Shown here in pieces: positions 1-11,694 of a stretch of DNA of 64,000 nt. The translations under genes and the position numbers were made by a program. Location: assembly GCA_009733575.1 (NCBI GenBank), contig ML769513.1:1-64000 (forward strand), given 5' to 3'. Source of the stretch: Gymnopus androsaceus JB14. Taxonomy: Eukaryota > Basidiomycota > Agaricomycetes > Agaricales > Omphalotaceae. The notes beneath the pieces are model-generated. The model saw only the letters and a program-made list of their open reading frames with translations. It was not told where the DNA came from and did not search any database. The stretch's first letter is position 1. Each line of letters opens with the position of its first letter.

Positions 1-400
1 AAGGCTGGGGGATATCTGCCACGCGACGTTCTTGAGAATCTACTGGGTATATTAACACGTGACTTTTGACCCATCACTTCTCGAACTCAACTCTATGTCC
101 AGGTAGGTATGGTATGCCTGGACGTAATGCAACAAGAGAAAGCCAAGTAATGCGGGGTAGTGGTTCGGATCTTAGCCTCGAAGATTCTTTTCACCTACTT
201 GTATTAGAGTCTAGACATCGCAGATCGGCGGAGACGAGTAGAACATTCAGTTTTTTTTTTGAAGGGACAAGTCACCAACAGGTCACAAATGTGCGTTCAA
301 ACACCAAGGCTATGATCCAGATGCGGGGTTCTGTTCAAACTCCTGTGCAATTAATGGTGTACAATACGGCTACAAGGGAAACCAAAGAAAAAAAAACCTA

Positions 401-1077
401 TCATCTTCTAATGAGCCCAATCCTCGCAGCCAACTGCCTTGCGTGCAACGCGTGCTGTCTTCTTGACCTGACATACACGACCAATATCGCACCAATGGCA
501 AACAGCACATTACATGCTATGAATTCATAGAAATCTGCTCTCTCCTGTGAGACGATGCGGCCACAGGATTCCCAAGCAGGTGTTTCTCCGACTGAAGAGG
601 GAGAATGCGGAGATGAAGGAGGAGGATGGTACTCGTGCTCGTAATCATTGTTATGTTGACCTGGCGGTGGAAGACGAGGAACTTCGTGAGCATTAGAAGA
701 TCCTGAAGGAGTTGAAGAGGTAGAATTGTGGCAATGTATTAATCGACGATTGCCAAATGGCTGGCAGAAAGGTTTGTCGAGCTGTGAACGTAACTTTAGG
801 TCAAATGAGAATAACCAAAAAATGAAAGCAAGCACCTCATCTGAAGGACAAGGCTCGCAAACACCAAAAGGTATACATATTAGCTCCTGGTGAGTCCCGT
901 TCTGAGGGCCAGCTTGAGAGTCGATATCCAAGGCAATCGTGACGGCGGAAAGACAGCATAAGAGTCTGGTTATTATCGAGTTAGTAAAACGAAAAATAAA
1001 TGGACATAATATTATTTCTCACATGTATATCACCGTATTCGTTGCCAGCGTCGACAAAAGGCGCATCTGGGGACCAT
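401..1077 (-). CDS. small single-pass membrane protein, unrecognised
   Basis: Three exons (1077-1034, 965-836, 781-401) give about 184 residues; the 68-bp and 54-bp introns have GT/AG ends and a CTAAC branch motif. The start at 1077 is chosen because splicing joins it to a hydrophobic run (LLCCLSAVTIAL) that fits a signal peptide. The luminal part has an N-glycosylation site (NGT) and a compact cysteine motif (CEPCPSDE ... PFCQPFGNRRLIHC), then a Pro/Ser/His-rich linker, one membrane segment (FIACNVLFAIGAILVVYV) and a basic cytosolic tail. The topology is that of a type I ER/Golgi protein. The cysteine core faintly resembles the JTB family, but I do not claim it. It is divergent from SRP19, with 82 bp between the start codons. 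Confidence 0.72.
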
Positions 1078-1159
1078 GAAAGTGGTGGTTGAAACGGAGC
1101 AATAATTCGTGGGAGCTTGGTCAAAGCTCTGATTTTTACCTCCATCTCAATAGTCAGTC
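1078..1159. promoter_or_regulatory. short divergent promoter
   Basis: Only 82 bp separate the start codons of the membrane protein (minus) and SRP19 (plus), so both promoters and 5' leaders must share or overlap this stretch. No clear TATA box was seen. Confidence 0.5.
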
Positions 1160-2232
1160 ATGGCCCGCAAAACAGTTGTGGTTGAAGATGAATTCGACGA
1201 TAATACCGACCTTCCTTTACCTAGCAAACCATTGCCCAATACTGGCTTGAAAGGTCCTTTATTACAGGAAATTGCATCGGACGACGATTCGGAGGATCTT
1301 GATTTTAATACTTCCCAGCATGCTGGTCCCGCTTCACCTCCTCCTTCCCAATCACAGTTTCGGTCAGACGGTGCCAGTCAGCTGCCAAAGAACACCGTCA
1401 CCGATATCACTCCATACAAGTCGTATGTTCTTTTGCTATCGGACTTGAATCAATCTCAAATTCAGAATCATACTGCAGATGGACTTGTATATATCCTATC
1501 TATATTGACGCAAAGCGTCCTTATGGAACAGGTCAGCGGAGAGTAGAACGAGCAAAGAGCATCTGGTGGCCTTTGAGCAAGGACATTGCAGACGCTACGA
1601 ATCGTCTAGGTCTGGGTACACTGCATGAAGTGAACAAGGCTCACCCACGAGACTGGGAGAACCCTGGTCGTGTGAGGGTTCAGTGGAAGAAAGAAGGCAG
1701 GCTAATGAATCCAACAATAAAAACCAGTTCGTTATTTGTTGCGTTTCCCATATCTTTAGCTCATCTTCGCTCAGAGAAACAATTGCTGGAGATGATCAGC
1801 TTGCAAATCCAGCATCTGAAGCCAGAGAACATCCCTCGACAACCTTATTCTACATCTGCTTCTGTAGCTGGCAACGCGACATCATCGCCTGCTCCTGCTA
1901 GTGCTATACCGTCGTCCAACAAGGGTAAAGCACCTGCTACAACGAAATCCAAATCTCCTATAGCAGCAGCACCCGCACCTCCACCCAAACAGAAGATGAG
2001 TGGTCGCCGACTCCCTGTACCTCCAGAGCCGCTTCCGCCTTTGGCTTCTCGTGTATCCCCGTATTCGCCTGCCCTCTCAACTGGCGTTCTCATCGAAACA
2101 GTCAAGGCAGGGATGAATGCCACGGAAAGCACCCCAGGTACTCCCGGTACTCCTGGTGCTCCTAGTCCATTCGGTGCCCCAGGTGGCCCTCAGAAGGGTA
2201 AACGAAAGGTTGTAAGGGTGGTTAGAGGATAG
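1160..2232 (+). CDS. SRP19: signal recognition particle subunit SRP19 (Sec65-like)
   Basis: Binds SRP RNA in the signal recognition particle and promotes SRP54 loading for co-translational targeting to the ER. Exons 1160-1422, 1479-1726 and 1775-2232 with introns of 56 and 48 bp; both introns restore the frame. The SRP19 fold is clear: CIYPIYIDAKRPYGTGQRR, then a basic AKSIWWPLSKDIADA stretch, the HPRDWENPGRVRVQWKK segment, and TKKQLLEMI. An acidic N-terminal extension (EDEFDDN, DDDSED) and a Pro/Ala-rich low-complexity C-terminal linker make it longer than the human protein, as is usual in fungi; the protein ends in a basic patch (KRKVVRVVRG). The second intron begins GTTCGT, a weak 5' splice site. 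It is convergent with the esterase gene. Confidence 0.93.
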
Positions 2233-2454
2233 AGTACCAAAGAAATGTTGTATAACTACTCGTCTGTCGAAATTTGAATAACATCGCGAATCAACCAAAC
2301 AATCCTATTATGTCAAGGTAAAAATACAGTAGATGCGAGTAGCATGAAATGCAATGCGACAGAAAATACATGGATGCATAGTAAGTAAGATATGTTGACG
2401 ACCGAAAACCCGTGTATACGAAGAAAGCATAATTGTCCAGCGTTGTTTTTTTTT

Positions 2455-4568
2455 TCAGCCCCGTAATGGTGGTCCGCGACTAAGTTCAACTCCCAATTTG
2501 TGCACAACCTGCATGCCCAAAGGTTCAAACGCCTTCTTCCACCACGCTCTCCTCCTCCTACCCTCGAAAATCAACTCGGATCGTTCACCAGTCTCGCCTT
2601 CAGGACCGAACACAAAGACTTTGTCTATACTGAAAGGCGCTTCTCCATAGGCGAAGGAAATCCACTGCTCCTGCATCGTATCCCTAACTCGAGAATACGA
2701 CCATGAAGCAACAGAAGGTAAACCCCAACCACCATCTTCCGAGCTCATTGCATCTTCATCTCGCACCACCGAAGGATACTTGATATCTTCATCATCGTCA
2801 TCATCGAACGTGAAAGAATCAGGGAACATCTCGGCTTCAGAGAAAGACACGGCGTCCCTTAATGAGGAGCCAGCAATCGAGCGCGTTGATGACTCCGGTA
2901 GGGGTACGGTGTCGAATAGGTACATAAGGTCCGCTGCATGATGTGGAATACAACTCCACGGACCCTCCTGATCAAATGCATATCTCCACACAGCACCACC
3001 TTCGCGGCGTGCGTTTAGAGCGAAGCATTCTGTAGGCCATGCTACACGCGCATCATTGACCAGTTCGAGAATGTGCTCCGTTATTTCATCATCAGGAGTA
3101 GATGTCGAGATGTCGTACGTGTGGAAGAGTGTGTTGGTCTTGGATAGGGATTGACAAACAGCTTTTAGGCGTCGCGTGACGGCAGAGGAGGTCCAGTAGG
3201 AGATGGGTGTAGACCATAACATGGAGTCGGACTGGCAATCACCGATGAGGAGCGGTTGGAAGATGGAGCTCCGATGGTTATTGGAGCCTGCATTTACATT
3301 GAAGCCAGGCTTTGGACTATGGGTGGAAGAACGAATAGCCGCAAGAGCCTTTGGGACCACATTGGTCAAGGTATTATGATGATGCTTGTGAGCGCTTTCA
3401 GGCGATATGAAATCTCTCCAGTCATGGCGCAAAAACGTCCCATCGTCCACGATGCGGAGAGACCGACCAAATTTGACCAGTTGATCAGCATCGATGGCTC
3501 GAAGCTGGCTTATGGTCGAGAGATGTAATGAAGAGATCAAACGAGACAGCTGACTCCCCGCAGCAGCGAGGTCCGGTACATTATACTCGAACACTGCGCT
3601 CTGGACAATAGCGCGGTAAAAAAGCGGTCGCGTCTCGTTCGCAGAGGAGAGCAGGTGACAGACAATGTCAAATGCACCGCTAGACTCTCCGAAGAGTGTT
3701 ATTCGGCGTGGATCGCCCCCAAAGTCGGCGATGTAGTGATGAAGCCATTCAAGGAGGACGCGCTGATCGCGAAGACCTATAAAAACTGTCAGCCAAAGTG
3801 GGCTTGGATAAAAACATCAAAGGACCAACCATAATTGCCGATATCCTCACCGGTTTCGCGGAGCTGAGGACCAGCGGCAAAACCGAATAAGCCTAACCGG
3901 AAACTACGAGTCTCATATCAGCCAGTCAATCTTACAGGTAAAGCAGAAACTATCTTACTTGAAGGTAACCATTATGACAGGCTTGTTGTCGATAATGCTT
4001 TTGCGTACCAAGGCACCACCGTCGTAAACCCAGTTGGAGCCGTGACCTCGATCATCTCCGCTGCAATAAAGCATAAATAAGCATAAAGCACTCAGAAGAT
4101 GAATGCTCCGTACCCATGGATGAAGACCATTACCGGTAGATGTGCCTGTGGGGTCAGACCGCCTGGACAAGTGATGTTCAGGTTCAAACACTCGAACTCG
4201 TTCTGTTTGAGATTTTGCTTTGGGATGTCATCGTCGTTAAGACCAAACATGGTTTCCTCCAAGCTGTGCATATTTTTTACTTGAGGGCAGATGGGACTAG
4301 AGATACCAGAGCGGTCAGTATGAGAACGAAAGAGTAACATGAAAAAAACGTACCCGTATCTCGAGGCATCTACCAATGGAGGATACGATGAAAAAATCTT
4401 AGACTGGCGAAATCGAGCAGGGACAGAAGCATATTTGATTCCACGGTACTGGTGTATAGGAGTGTCGGGAGTGGATAGTGGATGCTCTACGCCACGAAAG
4501 ACAGTGTCAAGCCTCATATGGTGAAGCTCGGGCTCGAAGTCAGTGGCAGAGGATTGGGAGACTGGCAT
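2455..4568 (-). CDS. type-B carboxylesterase/lipase, apparently intracellular
   Basis: Alpha/beta-hydrolase of the carboxylesterase type B family that hydrolyses carboxylic esters; the natural substrate is unknown. Five exons (4568-4354, 4296-4114, 4060-3959, 3903-3830, 3776-2455) join in frame to 631 residues, a normal length. Visible landmarks: YRGIKYASVPARF near the N-terminus, ECLNLNITCP, the oxyanion-hole HGGG (made by splicing FIHG to GGDDRG), NFRLGLFGF, and the nucleophile elbow GESSGA at about 3690. No signal peptide follows the start at 4568, so a cytosolic or non-classical location is likely. The C-terminal half is long and poorly conserved, so the catalytic Glu and His were not assigned. 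Introns are 53-57 bp. Confidence 0.9.
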
Positions 4569-6424
4569 GATGGACCAGGTCGTAGAGGGCGAATAAGGGT
4601 GGGGAGCAAGTGAGACCCGTACTGAGGAGCCAAGGGGAAGGGAGAAGGGAAATGGTTGGTCGCGAAGGCTGTATGATCGGATTATGTACTACCAGCTCAT
4701 CGAAAGATGATCTTGGAAGAAAAAAAGGCATTGAAAAGATCTGAATGTTCCAAATTTGAAGAATGGCCAGAGAAAATGAGCCTCTACGCCCAAAAAGGAT
4801 AACATTGAAGGTTGATCGATATCTCACACGTGATGGAGATCCGTTTCTCTACTGTTCCAGGCTGTTCCTCGCTAAAACTTTTGAATGGAAATTCTATGAG
4901 CACCGGTATCATCCGTGAAGTCAGCTCTCACGGAGTGACTAGAGCTGGACGACGTGGCGAGAACGAGCGAGACACAATCACGTACATTGTCATACAACCC
5001 GTCGTACTCATACAACTGTCCGGAAGTTAAGCATTTGCGCGCCGATGATGACTATTTGACGTAGATTTGAGGGTAAGGTGTTAAACTCTCGATCGTCATC
5101 GTAGGATAGATTACAAGTTCCTGGTGCAATTGGATCGCGGGAATGAAAAAGTCATTGTCGGAGAAATGCGGTGACGAAAATACCTCCTCCAACGAAGAAT
5201 TGGAAGCATCCTTGTGATGGGCCGAATAAAGCTTGTGGAAGTACATCTGCGCTACATGGTTCGACGATGCTCCAACAGGACCCAACATCGAAATACACCC
5301 AACGAAGAAAGGAAGCAAGGGCGAATAAATCTTGTGGAACAACATCTGCGCAACATGATTCGACGATACTCCAATAGGATCCAACATCGAGACTGCGATT
5401 CATTACTATGAAGCAGTATTTGCTGCGAGTGGTTTTTTGGAATGCCCTTTAGGATATCAATAAACAGGTGCGGGTCTTGCACTAGAGGAAAAGCTCACCT
5501 TCTAAAGCTACCGATCCAACATTATGAGAGAATGTCACAAGGGAGCACAACGAGTATATGGACTCGAGCACCCATATTTCTCAATGCGATGAGCATCGAT
5601 TACAAGTTGGGCTAACACGGAGTATTCCCAAGATACTGATATCAAACAAAGCAGATCGCAGAAGATCATCCTCTCGCGATAAATAGAAAATGAATGATAT
5701 GTTCCAGTACATGAAAACATTGGACTAATATGAAGATGATTCCTTAGAAACTGTCTCTCAAAGCCAGCGTCGCTAAGGTTCTGTCATTGGGAAAAAGTCC
5801 ATTAAAATCAGGGCTATGATTTCGCTCACCTTGAAAATCTCTTACAAGGCCCAAGACAGCAAAGAACATTAACCGGGTTGAACAATGAACAAGCGAGAGC
5901 AGCGAAAGGTCATCGAGGTTGCATCGAAGTCAAGATCAAGAGTAATCGATTATCATTTATCCATCAATTCATGTTCGCACACGCGCGCTTGTGAACCTTC
6001 CCACAGCTTCCCACTCTCTTCACTGGCATTTGCTCCGGGAGGACATGCGGTACCAAGCAAGCTTTAAAGATGCAGCTTTTCCGAAAGCACGTTATAGATG
6101 GCCTGGTTGCAACCTCCGTTCCATTTCAAGTGGGTAATACATTGAGCAAAATACGTGCAGCTTCTTCTCCTACCGCCAGTTCCGGTCTCGAATAGACCAT
6201 GCTTTTGTACTCAAAACTCTCACCAATTTGCGATGCCTCCTTGTCGCCTCATGGTCCGGATGGCCTCATGTAACCAAGAAAGCAAAGAGAGTACCTCTCC
6301 CATACAACTTACAATAATACAGATTCAATAAGACTTGCATGTTCACCTCGTTTTCTTGTATGTTATAAATGTGAAGCTAACAATTTCTTGTCAAATCTGT
6401 CTAGTTCTTAACCGCCCTCAAGCG
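4569..6424. other. intergenic region, no gene recognised
   Basis: About 1.85 kb between the start of the esterase (minus) and the start of the chitinase (plus). Several short open frames overlap, but none has a recognisable domain or clear splice pattern. The only structure noted is the imperfect tandem duplication near 5191-5392. Confidence 0.5.
5191..5392. repeat. imperfect tandem duplication, two units
   Basis: Unit 1 (about 5191-5293) and unit 2 (about 5301-5392) share the order AACGAAGAA, CGAATAAA, CTTGTGGAA, CATCTGCGC, CGACGAT and CCAACATCG. The offset is 99 bp over most of the length; unit 1 carries about 11 extra bases near its start. The 99-bp offset is a multiple of three and keeps frames open on both strands, so a coding repeat is possible but unproven. 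Confidence 0.6.
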
Positions 6425-8103
6425 ATGTTGTTTTTCATTCAAATCGCGTCTGCCATAGCCCTTGTCCTCCCTCAAGTAGCCGCTGCCTCACCCAAGTGCG
6501 GCCTGGTTCCGCCTAGTAATTCAGTCGCTAGCCTGGAGTCCTCGTCAGGCTCCGGAGTTTCGAGCACCGGCAGCGGTGAATTGACTGATGTTTTAGCAAA
6601 TGGCTGGTATCCTGGCTGGCTTGCCAACGATAACCCACCCAGCAATATATCTTGGAGTAAATATACTACTTTAACTTTTGCGTTTGCGTGAGTCCCTTCT
6701 CATTCCTTCGAAAGTACCTGGTGACGTTTATGCTCTATGTTTGTTCAGGACCACAACCCCCGATGTAAACACAGTGGCGTTGGATTCTATCAGCCAGCAG
6801 GCGCTTCCTGAATTTGTGAGTCAAGCTGCGGCAAATGTGAGTTGCACACCAAAAGCCCTTCTTGTAAACCCTCTTTAGTATTTACTAAACTAAATCATTG
6901 TTTCCCTAGAACGTTAGCGCGATTCTGTCAATCGGTGGATGGTCAGGATCGATGTATTACTCCAATGCAATGGCTACTGCTCAAAACCGATCTGCATTTG
7001 TGCAAACGGTCGTTAATCTAGTCAATAATTATAGCCTCGATGGGATCGAATTTGAGTGCGTTAGAATTCACTCCGCATCACGCTGTGCTGATTTCATCGT
7101 CGCAGTTGGGAGTACCCTGGAAAGCAAGGGATCGGATGTAACACGGTCTCCTCCACAGACTCGGCTAATTTTCTTTCATTCCTACAAGAGCTGCGCCAAA
7201 ATCCCACGGGAGCGAAGATATCCCTTGCCGCAGCAGTGAGCATTACGCCGTTCGTTGGATCTGGAGGTCAGCCTATGACCGATGTATCCGCGTTTGCCAA
7301 GGTGCTTGATTATATCAGTTAGTACTAAGATTTCCTGCTTCCGGTATTCAAAACTAAAAGTTGTTCAGGTGTAATGAACTATGATATCTGGGGTTCATGG
7401 TCACCCACTGTGGGCCCCAATGCGCCTCTAAATGACACTTGTGCCCCAGTTCAAGATGGATCTGCTGTGTCCGCTGTCAAAGCATGGATTGCCGCTGGAT
7501 TTCCAGCCGATCAGGTATATTCAACTCATTGACTCCTGCTGCCTGTACAATGAATTTGCGCTGTCCTTCAGATTTCTCTCGGTGTAGCTGCCTACGGCCA
7601 TTCCTTCGATGTTAGCAATGCCAATGCGCTTAGCAGCTCCAAATCTTTACGGCTCTACCCCCCATTCAACGCAGCTGATCAGCCTCACGGAGATAGTCAA
7701 GATGCACAAGCTGGTACGGATGAATGTGGCAACCCAACTCCTGTGGGAGGCATCTTCAACTTTTGGGGATTGGTCGATGGCGGCTTCCTTAACACAAATG
7801 GTACTGCAGCAAATGGAATTGACTACACTTTTGATAATTGCAGTCAGACAGTGCGTTGTTTTCATTCCTATATGCACTCATGAATTAACGCCGGTTTCAT
7901 CTCAGCCTTTTGTGTACAACCCTACCTCCGATGTGATGGTTTCATACGACGACGCAACGTCCTTTGCGGCCAAGGGCAGATTCATCAACGATATGGGGTT
8001 GAAAGGCTTCTCGATCTGGCATATTCTCGGTGATTATAACAATATTCTGCTGGATTCCATCAGTAATGCTATGGGTATAGAATCGGTATGTTTAAGCTCG
8101 TAA
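6425..8103 (+). CDS. secreted GH18 chitinase
   Basis: Endo-acting glycoside hydrolase family 18 enzyme cleaving chitin for wall remodelling or nutrition. Seven exons (6425-6687, 6749-6836, 6910-7055, 7106-7317, 7369-7514, 7572-7850, 7906-8103) give 443 residues. The start at 6425 is preferred over an upstream in-frame ATG because it opens directly on a signal peptide (MLFFIQIASAIALVLPQVAA). A Ser/Gly-rich linker precedes NGWYPGW, the first barrel strand. SIGGWSGS is the substrate-binding strand, and the split active site DGIEFD|WEYP is completed by intron 3; it keeps the catalytic Glu and the preceding Asp, while the middle Asp of DxxDxDxE is Glu. Later strands MNYDIWG and GFSIWHILGD are present. 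The end rests on a stop just after a GT that could be another donor, so the last few residues are less sure. Confidence 0.94.
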
Positions 8104-8953
8104 TTTATTGCTGTAATTGTATTTACTATCGCCGATTTTACTTATAAGTTATAATGAATGGAGATCGTACCGTGCATCCCGTACCCCCTCGTTTACTCCG
8201 CCTTGGTCAGATTTCTGTTGCCGGTTCTTTTTTCCGTCTTTCGTTTTTGCTCAGTTCTTCCTCTTAGGTTATTATGTGCGAGGGATTATGGGCCTAGGGT
8301 TTGTCCATAGCTATAACTGCGTTTGGCCATGAATGCAAGTCTAGGACTATAGCCAACCTTAATAGAGCTGAAATATCTCCTCAATCCTCCCAATGGACAG
8401 AAACATAGATGAGAAACCAAAGCCTGAGTCGGCCAAAGCGGATTTTCGCCTGTCCAAATCGAGCGGGTCAAAGCACAAATCGAGAGGTTGAGTCATGGTC
8501 ATGTTATAATTTTGAACGAATAAAATCAAGTTTTTCCACCGAGTGGAAATTATCAACAATTACCAGTGAATAATTGGAAACTTAGTGTATACGAACGATG
8601 TCGTATGACAACCTCTGAATGGTAAGAACGTACGATTCATTAACCGGTAACACCTTGACTAGGAAGACGTATTTGCAAGGGTAATCAGTTCTTTCTGTCC
8701 CTATATTGCAGCCTTGCGATGTTGGATCTGGTCTGATGCATTCTGCTGCTTGGACCTGGAATCTGATTTCAATTTTTGCCTAACAAATTTGTTTTAGCTC
8801 TGCATCCCTGTTGGGTTGAAAGGAAGACGGGAAGGTTACTCACTGTTGGCATCACTACTCTACCAGCTTCTCTTGGTTTTTATTTATTCTACTTGTTAGC
8901 CCCCAAAATCTTGTTTTAGCGGATACTTACACTTACTTTGTATAATATTCATG
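8104..8953. other. left edge of the transposon island, no gene
   Basis: Downstream of the chitinase. Short open frames only; nothing recognisable. Sequence becomes AT-richer toward 8900. Confidence 0.5.
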
Positions 8954-9520
8954 CATCAGGAAAACCTGGGTGTTTGCACAGTAGTACCCTCTGTACAGAA
9001 CTGCACAGCACTGTGGCTGCTGTGGATTACTAGCTATACCATAAAGCTAGCAAATTTTTCTGTATTTGGGCCTGTAATTGTTGATTTTTGAGCTTTCCAC
9101 TAGCTTTAAAAAACTTGATTCAACATCTATATAATCTAAGTGAATGTTCTGAACAATGTCTGGCCCAAAAATCTGACATATGCATTGCATATGCACTGAT
9201 TTAAATTACCTTTATATGGGCCAGAAAATATAACATCAGCAAAACCTAGGTGTGCTGTGGAGAACTGTGTTGTGATAGACGATACGGCGTCACTCGAGGA
9301 GAAGAAGAACAACAAGTAAATTCCGGGTTGTCCTGCTTGGTGGCGGTAAGCAAGGACAATCGGATGCATCCACATCCAACAACGGGCCTTATATACGACA
9401 AACATAGGGGTCCGGTATCTACGGCGAGCTTCCGAGCTCGATGACTTCGACACAAAATCCAACACTGTGGAGTTCTCCACAGCACTCATAGCACTCATAG
9501 AACCCATAGCAAGGGTACCA
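8954..9520. repeat. fragments of CATCAG-type TIR elements
   Basis: Two element ends in the same direction: CATCAGGAAAACCTGGGTG starting at 8954 and CATCAGCAAAACCTAGGTG at 9234. The first is followed by CTGTACAGAACTG-type repeats like those in the palindrome at 10174-10390. Matching right ends were not paired with certainty. Confidence 0.55.
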
Positions 9521-9876
9521 CATCAGGAAAAATGGTCTGGGCCCAGAATGACCCCAGGTCACTTAGGCAGCCTAGGCCACCCAGGAATAATGCAAAAACT
9601 TTGGATACCTCAGGCATCCTAGGCCTCCTAGGCCTCCTAAGCCTCCTAAGCCTCCTAGGAATTCTGAGGGTATCCTCAGGTTGCCTCAGGTTGCCCCAGG
9701 ATGCCTCAGGACAGCCCAGGACAGCCCAGGATGGCCCCCCAGAATTCCTAGGAGGATTAGGAGGCTTAGGAGGCCTAGGATACCTGAGGTGTCCAAAGTT
9801 TTTGCATTATTCCTAGGTGGCCTAGGCTGCCTAAGTGACCTGGGGTCATCCTGGGCCCAGACCATTTTTCCTGATG
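9521..9876. mobile_element. CATCAG-family MITE, CCTNAGG type (full copy)
   Basis: 356-bp near-perfect inverted repeat. The left end CATCAGGAAAAATGGTCTGG is mirrored by CCAGACCATTTTTCCTGATG on the right. The arms continue inward through a long run of CCTAGG/CCTNAGG heptamers to an EcoRI-like centre (GAATTC on both sides). CA flanks both ends (9519-9520 and 9877-9878), fitting a 2-bp target duplication. No coding capacity. Confidence 0.85.
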
Positions 9877-10173
9877 CATTTGTGGAGAACTATGGTATGC
9901 TATGGATCACTATGGATTGCTATGGATTTGATGGAAACGTCGCCTGTCAGGACATGTCAGGGTTCAATTCAAAACTAATTATATTGATCCTTTGAATTGT
10001 TTCCCTCACTTGCGAGACTGAATGTGACTGAGACTGAATGTGACTAAAATAACCATAATAAAATCATAGTATTGTTTGTAGTACTAGTACTTAGGATGAT
10101 ACTGTAGCAAAACTAGAACTACATAGTATAACTAGTGTAGAAAAATACTTTTGTTTACTGTAAGTAGTGATGG

Positions 10174-10390
10174 CATCAGCAAAACCTGTGAGATGCCATA
10201 GCAAGGTCCCCCTCTGTCCAGTTCTGTACAGAGCTGTACAGCAGCTGATCTATATCACTTCCCATCACTTCCCCATCAGCTGCTGTACAGCTCTGTACAG
10301 AACTGTACAGCTCTGTACAGAACTGTGCAGCTCTGCACAGAACTGGACAGAGGGGGACCTTGCTATGGCATCTCACAGGTTTTGCTGATG
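10174..10390. mobile_element. CATCAG-family palindrome, CTGTACAG type
   Basis: 217-bp element with long inverted arms: CATCAGCAAAACCTGTGAG at 10174 is mirrored by CTCACAGGTTTTGCTGATG ending at 10390, and both arms run through ATGCCATAGCAAGGTCCCC. The centre is an array of CTGTACAG octamers. The flanks (TGATGG left, TGATGC right) do not give a clean 2-bp duplication. Confidence 0.8.
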
Positions 10391-10722
10391 TGATGCTTGG
10401 AACTAAATGTCTGCAAACATTAGAGACATCCAAATGAAGTTGAAAACTTGAATGAAACTCACTGAGAACTTTCAAACTAAGGTGACTCAGAATTGACTTG
10501 GAAAAAAATGGGACTTGGGGAAGTTGCAACAATGCATTGATTCTTATATAGCATTGGTAGGAGAGAATGACAGCTGTCAAGATGCCGAAATGAGTTGACA
10601 GTTGGCTCAAATGTTTGGCAATCTCACAGGAGCTCATAGCAGCTCATAGAAAGCCATAACACTTCATAGTTCTATAAAGAACTATGGCTGCTATGATCTT
10701 CTATAAGTTGCTACTATAACCT
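10391..10722 (-). mobile_element. DNA transposon end, interrupted by copia A (inner part)
   Basis: Read on the minus strand from 18817 to 18784 and then from 10722 to about 10400, the sequence is one element. It starts CATCAGCAAAACCTGGGC, passes through CTCCTGTGAGATT, GAGCCAACTGTCAAC and GCTATATAAG, and ends in a C/T-rich leader. The same order occurs on the plus strand at 20191-20470. GCTATATAAG followed by a leader looks like a core promoter, so this is probably the 5' end of a once autonomous element. Copia A split it and duplicated AACCT (10718-10722 and 18784-18788). Confidence 0.7.
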
Positions 10723-11694
10723 TGTTGGAATATCAAAGGTAAATATATCTTATCAAACTATACATGGAATGCTTTCTCATTAGTGATGTGCCGGCTGGGG
10801 CCTGGCTCAAAAGCCCCGGCCACGGCTCAGATAGCCCTGGCCAGGGCTGATCAAAATGTTGAGCTGGGCCCTACATGGTGGCTGGGGCTTGGCTCAGGCT
10901 CAGGCCCTGGCTCAAGGTACATACATGAAATCCCATTTTTTATCTGCAAATAATGTCATGTTCAATGTCAATTCAATGTAAATCATACACCCAAGCATAA
11001 AATCCATTGTGAGCGCATGTACAACCTTGAAAGCAGCCAGAGAATGCAATAGACTAAAATTTATAACTATTTACAACCACTTACATGACATTTAACAACA
11101 GAATGAAGCTTCTTTTTCCTGAGAATAGTCTTATAAAATGGTGTAAAATTATGTGTTTGGCAAAATATAGTTAGATTTGAGCACAAAATGATGCATTCCG
11201 TTGGTAAAATAAAGTGCCCTGAGCCCCAGCCCAAGACTCTGGCTCAGGGCTTTCAAGAATCTGAGCCGGGCCTTGAGCCCTCCTGAGCCCTAGAGACGGC
11301 TGGGGCCAGTTCCGGCTCAATCAGGCCTGGCTCAGAGGGCTCAAGGGCTCTGAGCTCCAGCCGGCACATCACTATTTCTTGTAGTCTCCACTTGTTTGTA
11401 TCACCATCCCGTGCACTCCACATCTATCATCTCGCAGACTCCACTCAGTCTCTCGCTGTATCCACTTACTATCTTGCAGTACCCACTTTACCATATGGAC
11501 AGTAGCCACAAGTATTCATGCAGTAGCCACCTGTCTGATATATCATTTGTACATAGGACTGTATATAAGCCTAGGTACCATACCCTGTAATAACACTGTT
11601 GTCCTCCATCAATCTGTGTGATCGTTACTACTAAGTCCTGTGTGGACTTAGTACTTACTGCTGCTACTTCCTATTTAGGAACTTAACTCTAATA
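10723..11694 (+). repeat. copia A 5' LTR (with a 594-bp insertion)
   Basis: Begins TGTTGGAATATCAAAGG and ends AACTCTAATA. Without the MITE at 10781-11374 and its 8-bp duplication it is about 370 bp, close to the 363-bp LTRs of copia B. A TATA-like GTATATAAG lies near 11562. Confidence 0.9.
10781..11374. mobile_element. hAT-like MITE in the copia A 5' LTR
   Basis: 594 bp with terminal inverted repeats TAGTGATGTGCCGGCTGG and CCAGCCGGCACATCACTA. The ends resemble the (C/T)AGNGATG ends of Ac-type hAT elements. Flanks TTTCTCAT (10773-10780) and TTTCTTGT (11375-11382) are an 8-bp duplication of the intact LTR sequence TTTCTCGT, each copy changed at one side of the CpG. Both subterminal arms are GC-rich arrays of GGCTCAGGGC-like repeats; the middle is AT-rich and non-coding. 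Confidence 0.88.

Noticed and set aside
66..530. 154-codon plus-strand frame over the first gene
   Set aside because: It lies antisense to the membrane-protein gene, whose exons, signal peptide and splice sites fit; the plus frame shows no domain.
401..1077. JTB family call for the first gene
   Set aside because: Only a loose cysteine/topology likeness; not enough to name it.
7647..7877. minus-strand frame inside the chitinase
   Set aside because: Shadow of a conserved GH18 exon on the other strand.
9521..9876. hAT assignment of the CATCAG elements
   Set aside because: CAG-like starts suggested hAT, but no 8-bp duplication exists and the gag insertion shows 2 bp.
10174..10390. clean target duplication for the CTGTACAG palindrome
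   Set aside because: Flanks TGATGG and TGATGC look alike but do not give a consistent 2-bp repeat next to CATCAG.
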